64,000 bases of DNA from Mesonia hippocampi (GTDB taxonomy: Bacteria > Bacteroidota > Bacteroidia > Flavobacteriales > Flavobacteriaceae), in NCBI RefSeq assembly GCF_014197445.1, contig NZ_JACIFO010000003.1:202967-266966 (forward strand), in the 5' to 3' direction. Every line of letters starts with the position of its first letter. The first letter of the stretch is position 1. The position numbers were made by a program, and so were the translations under genes. The notes below the pieces were generated by a model. The model searched no databases, was not told the DNA's origin, and worked only from the letters and a program-made list of their open reading frames with translations. Of the stretch, positions 35,473-45,260 are shown in pieces.

Positions 35473-36534
35473 CTATTGCTTAATGCTTTCTCCGAATTCT
35501 TGTTGTTGAGCTAACCAGGCTTGGAAATCCTCTTCTTCTTCTACAATAATTTTCATTTGCATATTGTAATGTGAGATTCCACAAATTTTGTTACACAACA
35601 CATAATAATCAAATTCGTAAGGGTCTAAAGGCATTTCTCCTTTAGCAACAAGCTCTTTACTGTTTTCTGCTCTAATTTCATTAATTTCCTTCACTTTATC
35701 TACCATGTACTTGCTATTTCTCATTTCGTCTGAAGTGATGGTAGGTACGAAGCTAAACTGCGTGATCATACCAGGAACAACATTCATTTGAGCTCTAAAA
35801 AACGGGAAGTAAGCTGAGTGTAAGATATCTTGTGAACGGAATTTAAAAATAACACGTTTGTTTACGGGTAAATGCAGTTCTGTTGTAATTTTATCATCGG
35901 CAGCATAAGGGTCACTCTCATCAAGCCCTAATGTGTTTATACCTTTTATAAAGCGTACATTTGCTTTTCCTAAGGTATTATCTGCCCCTGCATAACGAGC
36001 TTTCCACCCGAACTGATAAGCATAAAGCTCTACAACAACGGCATCTTCATCTTCATCAAAATTCATGATATCTGACCAAGTAAAAAGACCGTATATAATT
36101 AGTGCTGCTAATACAATTACAGGAATAATAGTCCAAACTGCTTCTAATTTATCATTATCGGCAAAGAAAAGTGCTTTTTGCCCCTTTCTACCTTTATACT
36201 TAAAAGAGAAGTAGTGTAATAAGAATTGTGTTACAATCTGTACGATAACAATAATCAATATAGAAAGCATCATTAATCTATCATAATCTACTCCATGCTT
36301 TGATGCTGCTTCTGGGAGGTAAAATTTACTATAGTCCCAAAAGTTATAAATCATAAAAGCATAAAACAATACTGCAAACCACAACATAAGTTTTCCTTGT
36401 GTTTTATTGTCTGCATCGGTAGCTACGCCGTTGTCATCTTTTTTACCAGACTGAGAGAGTTTTAAAATTTTTGACATTTGCCAAAACGTTATCCCTAGAA
36501 GGCCTACAACAATGATGATAAGAATTTCAGTCAT
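35473..36534 (-). CDS. coxB: Cytochrome c oxidase subunit II
   Basis: Accepts electrons through its CuA centre. The CuA motif is complete: CNKICGISHYNM (Cys314, Cys318, His322, Met325). Three hydrophobic segments are seen rather than two (one at the extreme N-terminus, then LMLWFAVLFYAFMIYNFW and others), and the cupredoxin domain follows (VELYAYQFGWKARY; HSAYFPFFRAQMNVVPGM). No heme c motif is present, so electrons must come from a separate or complex-III-bound cytochrome c domain. The 353-residue gene sits between actF and coxA. Confidence 0.96.
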   Translation of the reverse strand: MTEILIIIVVGLLGITFWQMSKILKLSQSGKKDDNGVATDADNKTQGKLMLWFAVLFYAFMIYNFWDYSKFYLPEAASKHGVDYDRLMMLSILIIVIVQIVTQFLLHYFSFKYKGRKGQKALFFADNDKLEAVWTIIPVIVLAALIIYGLFTWSDIMNFDEDEDAVVVELYAYQFGWKARYAGADNTLGKANVRFIKGINTLGLDESDPYAADDKITTELHLPVNKRVIFKFRSQDILHSAYFPFFRAQMNVVPGMITQFSFVPTITSDEMRNSKYMVDKVKEINEIRAENSKELVAKGEMPLDPYEFDYYVLCNKICGISHYNMQMKIIVEEEEDFQAWLAQQQEFGESIKQ

Positions 36535-36563
36535 TTTTAAATATCTATACTTTAAACAATTTT

Positions 36564-37865
36564 TTAATAATGGAAGTGCTTACTCTCTTTTATAAACGGG
36601 TTACGTTTCGCTATAAGAGGAGCCTTTGTAAGTGCATTAAATACTATAAGTAAAAATAAACCTGCAAAGAATAGCATTGCACTAATTTCTGGCACACCTA
36701 TAAACCATGATTTTCCTACGGTTGCTGGCATAATCATGTTGAAGATATCTAAATAGTGCCCTACTAAGATAACTACACCTGTCATAACTACAAACCAATT
36801 TACACGTTTATAATCACTATTAATTAATACTAGTAATGGGAAAATAAAATTAAATATTAGCATCCCGAAAAACGGTAAGTTATAATCTTCTATACGTGTA
36901 ATAAAATAGGTTACCTCTTCTGGAATATTTGAGTACCATATTAATAGGAATTGAGAGAACCAAAGGTATGTCCAGAAAATACTAATCCCAAACATAAATT
37001 TTGCTAAATCATGAATATGACTATTGTTTACCTCTGGTAAGTATCCTTTAGATTTCAGGTAAATTGTAATAAGTGCTATCACAGTAATTGCAGTTACAAA
37101 CAAACTAGCAAAAAGATACCATCCAAACAAAGTACTATACCAGTGAGGGTCTAAACTCATAATCCAATCCCAAGACATCATTGACTCGGTAACGATAAAG
37201 AACACCAAGAATGCTGCTGATAATTTAAAGTTTTTCTTATAGAAACGGTTATCGGTTGCTTCGTCTTGACGTAAAGAGTTTTTACGTAAGAAGTGTCTAA
37301 ACACATTCCATCCTATAATGTATATAGCTGCTCTAATTAAGAAAAATGGCACATTAAGGTAGGCTTCTTTTCCTTGAATAATAGGGTCGTTTTTAACCAC
37401 TTCTGGATCCATCCATATAAACATGTGGTTAAGGTGCATTCCTGAAAGCATTAATATAGCAAATACTATTAAACTTCCTGGTAGAAGGTATGCTGTTACA
37501 GCTTCCATCACCCTAAATAATACTGGCGACCACCCTGCTTGGGCTGCATATTGAATTGCATAAAATGCTAAAGCCCCTAATGCAATCATAAAAAAGAAGA
37601 AAGCTGCTACATAAGTTGCTGACCATGGTTTATTTTGCAATTGGTGCAAAACATGTTCGGCGTGTTTGTCTGCATGGGCATCATCATGAGTTGCGTGCGC
37701 ATTAGCTGTGGCTTGATGTTCTCCATGAGCTTCATGAGAAGCTATAATCTCTTTTACTTCTTCTATTGTAGAAGGAGCAGATGCAAATGCATAAATTAAC
37801 CCAATTGCACCCACAACCATAAGAATGATTGCTGATAATTTTAATTTACTAGATAGCGTATACAT
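36564..37865 (-). CDS. actF: Alternative complex III subunit ActF
   Basis: Integral membrane subunit of the quinol:cytochrome c oxidoreductase known as alternative complex III. The 433-residue protein has an N-terminal helix and a His/Ala/Asp-rich stretch (HGEHQATANAHATHDDAHADKHAEH split over residues 45-70). About nine more helices of the NrfD-like type follow (MMSWDWIMSLDPHWYSTLFGWY; FWTYLWFSQFLLIWYSNIPEE). It is a partner of ActC. It is followed by coxB after 29 bases, the last act gene in the order A-B-C-D-E-F. Confidence 0.93.
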   Translation of the reverse strand: MYTLSSKLKLSAIILMVVGAIGLIYAFASAPSTIEEVKEIIASHEAHGEHQATANAHATHDDAHADKHAEHVLHQLQNKPWSATYVAAFFFFMIALGALAFYAIQYAAQAGWSPVLFRVMEAVTAYLLPGSLIVFAILMLSGMHLNHMFIWMDPEVVKNDPIIQGKEAYLNVPFFLIRAAIYIIGWNVFRHFLRKNSLRQDEATDNRFYKKNFKLSAAFLVFFIVTESMMSWDWIMSLDPHWYSTLFGWYLFASLFVTAITVIALITIYLKSKGYLPEVNNSHIHDLAKFMFGISIFWTYLWFSQFLLIWYSNIPEEVTYFITRIEDYNLPFFGMLIFNFIFPLLVLINSDYKRVNWFVVMTGVVILVGHYLDIFNMIMPATVGKSWFIGVPEISAMLFFAGLFLLIVFNALTKAPLIAKRNPFIKESKHFHY

Positions 37866-37915
37866 ATTGAAATATATCTAATACAGTTTAATTATTTCCT
37901 TTTATTTATCTCTTA

Positions 37916-38575
37916 TTAATGGGTTGTTGTCACAGGGTTTTCCTGTACAGTTACCTCAGAAATAATTTCTTTTTGTTCTTTTAAAGAGGCTTTCGTTTCG
38001 AATGCTCTTTTAGGCTTGCCTTCTAATTGCGCTTTTAAATCCATTACATAGTGTGTAATTTGCCAGCGCTCTTCTTCATTGGTTTGTGCTGCATACGAGC
38101 CCATGGTGTTTAATCCATAATAAGATACATGATATACACCACCTTCGGTAATTGCACGCCCCATATCATCATAAGAAGGAATACCTAATATCTTTTCTCT
38201 TTTTACCAGATTTCCTTTACCGTCGCCTTTATCACCATGACAAATAGCACAATAAATAGTATAAAGTTCTTTTCCTTTATTCAGGTTATCTTCGGTATAA
38301 GGTAGTGGATTTTTCAGCTCTTCTTTTGCTTGTGCAAAGCCTTCGGTTGTATTTGGGTAAGCGTAAGGCTTCCATCCTCTTGCTATTGTTCCTTCTACAG
38401 GGATTTGTGCTTGTTGCCCATTTCCAAAAGCTTCGTATTCACCATAAGTTTCATATCCTACAGACTCATACATATCTGGGAAGAATTCGTAATTCCTAGA
38501 ATCTTTATTAAAACAACCTACAGATAAGGTTGCTGCAATTAGTGCTACTGCTATTTTTATAGTCTTCATGCCCAT
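37916..38575 (-). CDS. actE: Alternative complex III subunit ActE, monoheme cytochrome c lipoprotein
   Basis: Periplasmic cytochrome c that carries electrons within or away from the complex. The signal sequence ends in a lipobox (LSVGC, Cys21), so the protein should be lipid-anchored. A single heme motif CAICH (residues 109-113) is followed by GDKGDGKGNLV, and a likely axial methionine is in GLNTMGSYA. Length is 219 residues. Start could be the ATG at 38575 or the one two codons later. Its first base overlaps the actD stop. Confidence 0.94.
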   Translation of the reverse strand: MGMKTIKIAVALIAATLSVGCFNKDSRNYEFFPDMYESVGYETYGEYEAFGNGQQAQIPVEGTIARGWKPYAYPNTTEGFAQAKEELKNPLPYTEDNLNKGKELYTIYCAICHGDKGDGKGNLVKREKILGIPSYDDMGRAITEGGVYHVSYYGLNTMGSYAAQTNEEERWQITHYVMDLKAQLEGKPKRAFETKASLKEQKEIISEVTVQENPVTTTH

Positions 38576-39099
38576 TACTTATTTATAAGTTTAATTTCTA
38601 CTGCCCCTGTGTTTGCAAAAAAATCGGCCATTTCTTCCACATTATGATTAGCAACATCTACTTCCATAAGAAAGTGATCGTCTGTTGTACGTGGATCTGG
38701 ATTTTCTGCTTCTTTAAAAGGCCATATTTTACTGCGTAAGTAAAATGTAATTACCATTAAGTGTGCAGCAAAGAATACTGTTAATTCAAACATAATTGGC
38801 ACGAAAGATGGTAAGTTTTCTAAAAAGCTAAAACTTGGTTTTCCTCCAATATTTTGAGGCCAATCATCTATCATTATAAAATTCATCATAGCTATAGAAA
38901 CCGATAGACCTACTAACCCGTAAAGAAATGCGGTAACAGCTAATCGGGTATGAGGTAACCCCATAGCTTTATCTAAGCCGTGTACTGGAAATGGCGTATA
39001 AACTTCCTCTATACGGTAACGAGCTTCTCTCGTTTGTTTTACGGCTTGCATAAGCAAATCGTCATCCGTATATATAGCATGTATTACTTTTGAAGACAT
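38575..39099 (-). CDS. actD: Alternative complex III subunit ActD (DUF3341)
   Basis: Membrane subunit of 174 residues. A cytoplasmic N-terminal domain (VIHAIYTDDDLLMQAVKQTR and YRIEEVYTPFPVHGLD, the DUF3341 hallmark) precedes two helices (AVTAFLYGLVGLSVSIAMM; IMFELTVFFAAHLMVITFYL). The C-terminus returns to the cytoplasm. It lies between actC and actE in the standard order. Confidence 0.93.
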   Translation of the reverse strand: MSSKVIHAIYTDDDLLMQAVKQTREARYRIEEVYTPFPVHGLDKAMGLPHTRLAVTAFLYGLVGLSVSIAMMNFIMIDDWPQNIGGKPSFSFLENLPSFVPIMFELTVFFAAHLMVITFYLRSKIWPFKEAENPDPRTTDDHFLMEVDVANHNVEEMADFFANTGAVEIKLINK

Positions 39100-39131
39100 C
39101 TTTATAGTTGTTTATTTACTGCTTAAATAAA

Positions 39132-40592
39132 TTAAGCTTGGTCTGTATTATTTGATTCTAAATTAATAATCGGTTTCGCTGTAGGTTCTGTGTATAATTT
39201 TGCATCATCCCCTTGAGCTTCTCTAATTTTCTTATACTTCTCTCCTGATGATTTTAGGATAGTTTTTACTTCTGCCTGTGCAATTACTGGGAATGTACGT
39301 GCATAAAGTAAGTATAATACAAAGAAGAATCCGATAGTTCCAACAAATATTCCTATATCTACAAAGGTTGGAGAGAACATTGTCCATGATGATGGTAAGT
39401 AATCACGGTGTAATGATGTTACGATAATTACAAAACGCTCAAACCACATTCCTATATTCACCACAATAGAGATAAAGAAAGAGAACATTATACTTCTTCT
39501 TAATTTAGGGAACCACATAAACTGAGGTGAGAACACGTTACATGTCATCATTGCCCAATAAGCCCACCAGTAAGGTCCTGTTGCACGGTTTAAGAAGGCA
39601 TATTGCTCAAACTCTACACCTGAATACCATGCAATAACAAGCTCTGTAATATAGGCCACCCCTACAATAGATCCCGTAATCATAATTACAATATTCATTA
39701 GCTCGATATGCTGAACCGTAATATAATCTTCTAGATTAGACACCTTACGCATAATGATAAGCAAAGTATTTACCATTGCGAATCCTGAGAAAATTGCCCC
39801 AGCAACAAAATAAGGAGGGAATATAGTGGTATGCCATCCAGGAATAACCGAAGTAGCAAAGTCAAACGATACAATAGTGTGTACAGAAAGTACAAGTGGT
39901 GTAGCTAAACCTGCTAACACAAGAGAAACTTCCTCAAAGCGCTGCCAGTCTTTTGCTCGCCCACTCCATCCGAAAGAAAGCAAAGAGTATATTTTCTTCT
40001 GAAAAGGTTTTACTGCTCTATCACGAATCATTGCAAAATCTGGAAGTAATCCTGTCCACCAGAACACCAATGAAACCGAAAGATATGTAGAAATTGCAAA
40101 TACATCCCAAAGTAAAGGTGAGTTAAAGTTTACCCATAACGAACCAAATTGGTTAGGAATTGGCACTACCCAATATCCTAGCCACGGTCTACCCATGTGT
40201 ATTAACGGGAATAATCCTGCTTGCACTACGGCAAAAATTGTCATGGCTTCTGCAGAACGGTTAATGGCCATTCTCCATTTTTGACGGAATAAAAGTAATA
40301 CTGCAGAAATAAGTGTACCTGCGTGACCAATACCTACCCACCAAACAAAGTTAGTAATATCCCAGGCCCAACCAACAGTTTTGTTAAGACCCCATGTTCC
40401 GATACCGGTTGATATGGTGTATATAATACATCCTATTCCCCAAAGAAAAGCCACTAAGGCAATAGAGAAAACAATCCACCAAGATTTATTTGCCTTACCT
40501 TCTACTGGAGCCACCACATCTAGGGTAACATCATGATAAGATTTCTCTCCGGTAACTAAAGGCTTTCGTATAGGTGCTTCGTAATGAGACAT
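39132..40592 (-). CDS. actC: Alternative complex III subunit ActC (NrfD/PsrC type)
   Basis: Quinol-binding membrane subunit related to NrfD and PsrC. The 486-residue protein has about ten helices. Recognisable family stretches include WDITNFVWWVGIGHAGTLIS, FPLIHMGRPWLGYWVVP and FVAGAIFSGFAMVNTLLIIMR. It pairs with ActF and contacts the Fe-S subunit ActB, whose gene ends 37 bases upstream of this start. Quinol-site assignment rests on the family, not on residues proven here. Confidence 0.95.
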   Translation of the reverse strand: MSHYEAPIRKPLVTGEKSYHDVTLDVVAPVEGKANKSWWIVFSIALVAFLWGIGCIIYTISTGIGTWGLNKTVGWAWDITNFVWWVGIGHAGTLISAVLLLFRQKWRMAINRSAEAMTIFAVVQAGLFPLIHMGRPWLGYWVVPIPNQFGSLWVNFNSPLLWDVFAISTYLSVSLVFWWTGLLPDFAMIRDRAVKPFQKKIYSLLSFGWSGRAKDWQRFEEVSLVLAGLATPLVLSVHTIVSFDFATSVIPGWHTTIFPPYFVAGAIFSGFAMVNTLLIIMRKVSNLEDYITVQHIELMNIVIMITGSIVGVAYITELVIAWYSGVEFEQYAFLNRATGPYWWAYWAMMTCNVFSPQFMWFPKLRRSIMFSFFISIVVNIGMWFERFVIIVTSLHRDYLPSSWTMFSPTFVDIGIFVGTIGFFFVLYLLYARTFPVIAQAEVKTILKSSGEKYKKIREAQGDDAKLYTEPTAKPIINLESNNTDQA

Positions 40593-40629
40593 AATCCTTT
40601 TTATCTAGTTAATTCTTTATAATATTTTA

Positions 40630-43600
40630 TTAATTTTCTGAAGTGTTACGCACTTTGGTATGATAGAACACGTTAGGATCTGTACCTATGTGCTGTAATA
40701 AATGATACACTCTATCACTTTTCTTAAGTTCATGCACTTCACTTGCTTCATCATTTACATCCCCAAATACCATTGCACCAGAAGTACAAGCACTAGAACA
40801 TGCGGTTTGGAATTCCACATCCTTAACAAGTCTACCTTCGCGCTTAGCATCTAAAATAGTTTTCTGCGTCATCTGGATACACATAGAGCATTTTTCCATT
40901 ACTCCACGAGTTCTTACAACCACATCTGGATTAAGTACCATTCGCCCTAAGTCATTATTCATATTGAAATCAAACTCATCGTTATGGTTATATCTAAACC
41001 AGTTGAAACGACGTACTTTATAAGGACAGTTGTTTGCACAGTAACGAGTTCCTACACAACGGTTATATGCCATGTGGTTTTGACCTTGGCGACCATGTGA
41101 AGTTGCTGCAACTGGACATACTGTTTCACAAGGAGCTTGATTACAATGCTGACACATTACAGGCTGAAAAACCACCTGAACATCTTCTTCTGCTGCTATT
41201 TCTAATTGTCCAAATCCTCCTAATGAATCTCCTAAACCATCAAAGCCTTCTTTCTTCTCTATATCTTTTTCAAAAGTACTTTCTGAAGAGTAGTATCTAT
41301 CTATACGCAACCAGTGCATATCTCTACTTCTTCTCACTTCAGATTTTCCTACAACAGGAACGTTGTTTTCTGCATGACAAGCAATCACACAAGCCCCACA
41401 TCCTGTACAAGCATTAAGATCTATAGACAGGTTAAAATGATGCCCAATAGAACGATCAAATTGCTGCCATATATCTACCTCGGGAGACGAAACAGGCTTC
41501 TCTTCGTGATTTAGAGAAACCACTGGCATGAAATTCCAGTGTTTTTTATCTTTTGTATTAAATACCTCTAAGGTAGTTTCTTTAATAACATCACCACGCC
41601 CCATCAATGTATTCTGCAACTGCACACAAGCAAACTCATGCTCTCCTTCTACTTTAGAAATACTTACATCCTGAACTGCATCAAAGTTTTGGTATAACGA
41701 ATAGGCATTTATACCTACTTGCATTTCTTTCTGAATAGCCGCTTTACTACCATAACCTAAGGCCAGACCTACAGAACCCTTAGCTTGCCCTGGCTGAATA
41801 AGCACAGGCACTTTTTTAAGCGTTACATTATTTACCGTAACATCTACATAGCTTCCGTTTAATCCGCCGTTAGCCACATGCTTATTCATTAAGCCCATCG
41901 CTTCTGCGTCACTCCTAGAAACAGTTAAGTAGTTATCCCAAGAAACCCTAGAAATCGGATCTGGAAATTCTTGTAACCAAGGGTTATTAGCTTGTTGACC
42001 ATCACCTAAACCTGCTTTTACATAAAGCGTAAGCTCTAATCCTTTTCCTTGAGAAGAAGCTAATTTCCTAGCAGCTCCAGAAACATTCATTTCTGTTTGT
42101 GCCATCTCTTCCCCTTCTACAGAAACGTTTTCAATAGAAGCTACATAAACTCCATCATGCAGTGCATCTTCCCATGAAGTAGCTCCTAGAATTGTCTTCC
42201 AAGTTTCTTTTATATAATTATAATAAGATATTTCTTTTCCTAAAACACTCATTAACGACTCCTGAAACTGTTGTGTTTTAAACAACGGTTTAATAGTAGG
42301 CTGCATTAAGCTATAGTGTTTTGCGGTAAACTGAACATCGCCCCAAGATTCTAAATAATGCGGAGTAGCTCCTACAAATTCTGCAAGCTCAGCCGTCTCG
42401 TTATGCTTCATAGCATAAGAAACCATTAGGTCTAATTTCTCTACTCCTTTTTTAAACTCTTCGGCATTAGGTAAAGAATATGCTGGGTTAACTCCAACGG
42501 TAACTAAACCTCCTACTTGCCCTGCATTCATTCTTGAAATTAACTCTTTTACTTGAGTGGCATTTCCTTGACGAATCATTCGTGGATTTTTAACATCCAT
42601 TACTTTAGAAGCTAATGCCTCATTAATTTCTAAAGCTAAAAGCTGCGCATCCTTATCTTGAATACCTGTAATTAAAACCGCCTTAGATCCTGCAGATTTT
42701 AAATTTTTCACCGCTATTGCAACTTTTTTCGCAACAGCCTCAGGCAAGTCTGCACTACCACCACCTACAATTCCGTAGTAAATAGCCGCCAAAACAGCTT
42801 TCTGTACCGAAGGTTTTACAGGAACACGAATATCCGCATTAGCACCCGCTAAACTCATATTCGATTCAAATTGAATATGACGTGACATTTTACCATTCTC
42901 TGGCACACGTTTCAACGCATAATCACTATCATATCCACCGCCTTGCCAATCTCCTAAAAAGTCTGCTCCTACACTAACTACAACATCAGCTTGGTCAAAC
43001 TTATACGAAGGCAATGCACGCTTTCCGTACTTAGAAGCAAAAGCGTCTAATGCTGCACTTTCAGAAACAGCATCATAAACCACATGCTTTACGTTAGCGT
43101 ATTTAGCTTTAAACTCCTCCATCAACCTAGAGGTTGAAGGGCTCGCAAAAGTTTGAGTCATCACCACCAACTCTTTACCATTTAAAGCTTCTATTCTTTC
43201 TTTAAATTCACGATTAAAACGCTCCCATGCAACAGGTTCGTTTTTAATAAGCGGATTTTTAAGACGTTTATTATCATATAAAGAAAGTACAGAAGCATGC
43301 ACTCGTGCATTAGCCCCTACATTAACTTTCCCTAATTTGTTATTTTCAATTTTTATAGGACGCCCCTCTCGTGTTTTCACTAAAACACTAGCAAAGTCGA
43401 AACCATCTGCAATTGTGGTTGCATAATAATTTGCAACACCCGGAACTATACGCTCTGGCTGAACCACATAAGGAATAGACTTAACAACAGGCCCTTCACA
43501 AGCCGCTAAAGATGCAGCTGCAGTACTAAAGCCTACAAACTTCAAGAAGTCTCTACGAGAAGTTTTGGAAGTTTCTAAATTCTCTTTATCCCCCAAAAAC

Positions 43601-43710
43601 TCATCTGTAGGTATTTCCTGCACAAACTCGTTCTGCTTAAGCGTCTCAACAATAGAACTATTTTCGTTTAGCTCCTCAACACTTTTCCAGTATTTTTTGT
43701 TTGATGACAT
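40630..43710 (-). CDS. actB: Alternative complex III subunit ActB (Fe-S, molybdopterin-oxidoreductase-like)
   Basis: Large 1026-residue subunit that joins a vestigial molybdopterin-oxidoreductase domain (residues about 50-720, no cofactor site expected in the family) to a ferredoxin-like domain. The N-terminus has a twin-arginine motif SRRDFLK (51-57) followed by a hydrophobic stretch and a lipobox-like LAAC (Cys71). Four cysteine clusters are seen: CTGCGACVIACHAENN, CQHCNQAPCETVCP, CVGTRYCANNCP and CSMCIQMTQ with CSSACTSG. These fit three 4Fe-4S and one 3Fe-4S centre. It carries electrons from quinol toward the ActA hemes. Confidence 0.96.
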   Translation of the reverse strand: MSSNKKYWKSVEELNENSSIVETLKQNEFVQEIPTDEFLGDKENLETSKTSRRDFLKFVGFSTAAASLAACEGPVVKSIPYVVQPERIVPGVANYYATTIADGFDFASVLVKTREGRPIKIENNKLGKVNVGANARVHASVLSLYDNKRLKNPLIKNEPVAWERFNREFKERIEALNGKELVVMTQTFASPSTSRLMEEFKAKYANVKHVVYDAVSESAALDAFASKYGKRALPSYKFDQADVVVSVGADFLGDWQGGGYDSDYALKRVPENGKMSRHIQFESNMSLAGANADIRVPVKPSVQKAVLAAIYYGIVGGGSADLPEAVAKKVAIAVKNLKSAGSKAVLITGIQDKDAQLLALEINEALASKVMDVKNPRMIRQGNATQVKELISRMNAGQVGGLVTVGVNPAYSLPNAEEFKKGVEKLDLMVSYAMKHNETAELAEFVGATPHYLESWGDVQFTAKHYSLMQPTIKPLFKTQQFQESLMSVLGKEISYYNYIKETWKTILGATSWEDALHDGVYVASIENVSVEGEEMAQTEMNVSGAARKLASSQGKGLELTLYVKAGLGDGQQANNPWLQEFPDPISRVSWDNYLTVSRSDAEAMGLMNKHVANGGLNGSYVDVTVNNVTLKKVPVLIQPGQAKGSVGLALGYGSKAAIQKEMQVGINAYSLYQNFDAVQDVSISKVEGEHEFACVQLQNTLMGRGDVIKETTLEVFNTKDKKHWNFMPVVSLNHEEKPVSSPEVDIWQQFDRSIGHHFNLSIDLNACTGCGACVIACHAENNVPVVGKSEVRRSRDMHWLRIDRYYSSESTFEKDIEKKEGFDGLGDSLGGFGQLEIAAEEDVQVVFQPVMCQHCNQAPCETVCPVAATSHGRQGQNHMAYNRCVGTRYCANNCPYKVRRFNWFRYNHNDEFDFNMNNDLGRMVLNPDVVVRTRGVMEKCSMCIQMTQKTILDAKREGRLVKDVEFQTACSSACTSGAMVFGDVNDEASEVHELKKSDRVYHLLQHIGTDPNVFYHTKVRNTSEN

Positions 43711-43743
43711 AGTATATAATAGTTACTTCTTTGTAATAATTAA

Positions 43744-45036
43744 TTAATAGTGACATTTACCACACTCCAACGCTCCCATTTGAGCCGCCGTAAGTTTTTC
43801 TACACCGTATTTTTTAGATAGCTCCTCATGTATTTTTTCATAATACTCATTCCCTTCCATCTTCACATTAGTCTCACGGTGACATTCGATACACCAACCC
43901 ATAGTTAATGGCGCATACTGCTCTAAAATCTCCATCTCTTCTACAGGACCATGGCATTTCTGACAATCTACTCCCGCCACTGTTACGTGCTGCGAGTGAT
44001 TAAAGTATGCGAAATCTGGCAAGTTATGCACACGAACCCATTTTACCGGTTTCTCTTCTCCTGAATAAGATTGCGTTGTAGGATCCCAACCTGTAGCTTC
44101 GTATAGTTTTGCTATTTGACCATCATAAAACTCTTTACTATACTCCTCTGTTGCTGTTTCTGGCGCAACCTCACTTACAGATTTATGACAATTCATACAA
44201 ACATTCAACGAAGGAATACCTGAAGTTTTACTAACACGAGCAGAAGAGTGACAATATTTACAATCTATGCCATTATCTCCCGCATGTATTTTATGTGAAA
44301 AATGTATTGGCTGCACTGGCTGATACCCTTGATCTACGCCTACCTGCATCAAGTAACCATAAGCAAAATATGCACCAACCAACAACAAGATTACTGAAGA
44401 AGAAAGCACTAAGAATTGGTTTTCAGCAAAAGCTTTCCACAAAGGCTTTCTAGCCTCCTCTTCTGGCAATTCAACCCCACTTGCTTCTGCAAATCTTGTC
44501 AGCGTTTTATTTACTAATACTAAAATAATCACCAACAACAGCAACACAAAAGTTAACGCAGCCATGATTATATTTGTAGAAACACCAGCTCCAGCTCCAG
44601 CTCCAGCCGCAGCCTCTCCAGCAGCAGCAACAGGCGGCTCTGGCTTAGGCTGCTCTACATAAGCTAAAATATCATTAATATCTTGATCTGACAATTGCGG
44701 AAACGCAGTCATCGGAGTCTCATTATACTCCTCAAAAATCGCAATAGCATCTGCATCTCCAGCAGCTATCATCTCTGCACTATTCCTAATCCAACGATAA
44801 AGCCAATCTATATCTCGTTTTTCGGTAATACCATGCAAAGCTGGCCCCGTAGAACGAGCATACGGCTTGTGACAAGCAGCACACTGAGAATTAAACAATT
44901 CTTTCCCTTTTGCTGGATCTCCCAAGGAAGAACCCCCGTCGTCTTGAGAATAATTTAGCTGAGAAAACGATAAGAAAACCGCTAGAAGCAACAGCAGTCT
45001 TTTTGAAATTGAATGGCGGATATTCACCTTTTCCAT
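43744..45036 (-). CDS. actA: Alternative complex III subunit ActA with extra cytochrome c domain
   Basis: Multiheme cytochrome c subunit, first gene of the act-cox cluster. After a signal peptide the protein has a small cytochrome c domain (CAACH at 52-56, likely axial Met in ETPMTAF). An alanine/glycine-rich linker and two membrane helices (NIIMAALTFVLLLLVIILVL; LVLSSSVILLLVGAYFAYGY) follow. The core has five motifs: CKYCH, CMNCH, CQKCH, CIECH and the very C-terminal CGKCH. That makes six heme sites, against five in the basic ActA core. The added mobile domain could pass electrons straight to CuA of CoxB; this is inference. Confidence 0.94.
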   Translation of the reverse strand: MEKVNIRHSISKRLLLLLAVFLSFSQLNYSQDDGGSSLGDPAKGKELFNSQCAACHKPYARSTGPALHGITEKRDIDWLYRWIRNSAEMIAAGDADAIAIFEEYNETPMTAFPQLSDQDINDILAYVEQPKPEPPVAAAGEAAAGAGAGAGVSTNIIMAALTFVLLLLVIILVLVNKTLTRFAEASGVELPEEEARKPLWKAFAENQFLVLSSSVILLLVGAYFAYGYLMQVGVDQGYQPVQPIHFSHKIHAGDNGIDCKYCHSSARVSKTSGIPSLNVCMNCHKSVSEVAPETATEEYSKEFYDGQIAKLYEATGWDPTTQSYSGEEKPVKWVRVHNLPDFAYFNHSQHVTVAGVDCQKCHGPVEEMEILEQYAPLTMGWCIECHRETNVKMEGNEYYEKIHEELSKKYGVEKLTAAQMGALECGKCHY

Positions 45037-45126
45037 ATGACAGTTAAATTAACATCTTATTTTTATGCAATCTGATAAGCTTTTATCTGTTAATAAGTTA
45101 CCAAAATGCACGGTAAAATTTAAGCA

Positions 45127-45134
45127 CAAAAGTA
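45127..45134 (-). promoter_or_regulatory. Candidate -7 element for the act-cox cluster
   Basis: TACTTTTG on the minus strand fits TAnnTTTG, about 90 bases before the actA start. No matching -33 element was found. The eight-gene cluster leftward has only short gaps and no internal terminator. Confidence 0.4.
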
Positions 45135-45231
45135 ACACTTAAAGATGATTTTAGGAATGTTAGTGAAGTGTTAATATGTAATTTATACTGTTTCTAAATA
45201 GTGAAATCAACCTATGCTTGTAAATAAATAT

Positions 45232-45239
45232 TAATTTTG
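45232..45239 (+). promoter_or_regulatory. Candidate -7 element for the SPOR protein gene
   Basis: TAATTTTG matches TAnnTTTG, 21 bases before the ATG at 45261. A TTG at 45218-45220 is closer than the usual spacing. Confidence 0.42.
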
Positions 45240-45260
45240 TAATCGAAAAAATATATTAAT

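Noticed and set aside
41034..41417. Rightward 127-codon open frame inside actB
   Set aside because: It is antisense to the Fe-S cluster region of a well-supported gene and has no family-like features.
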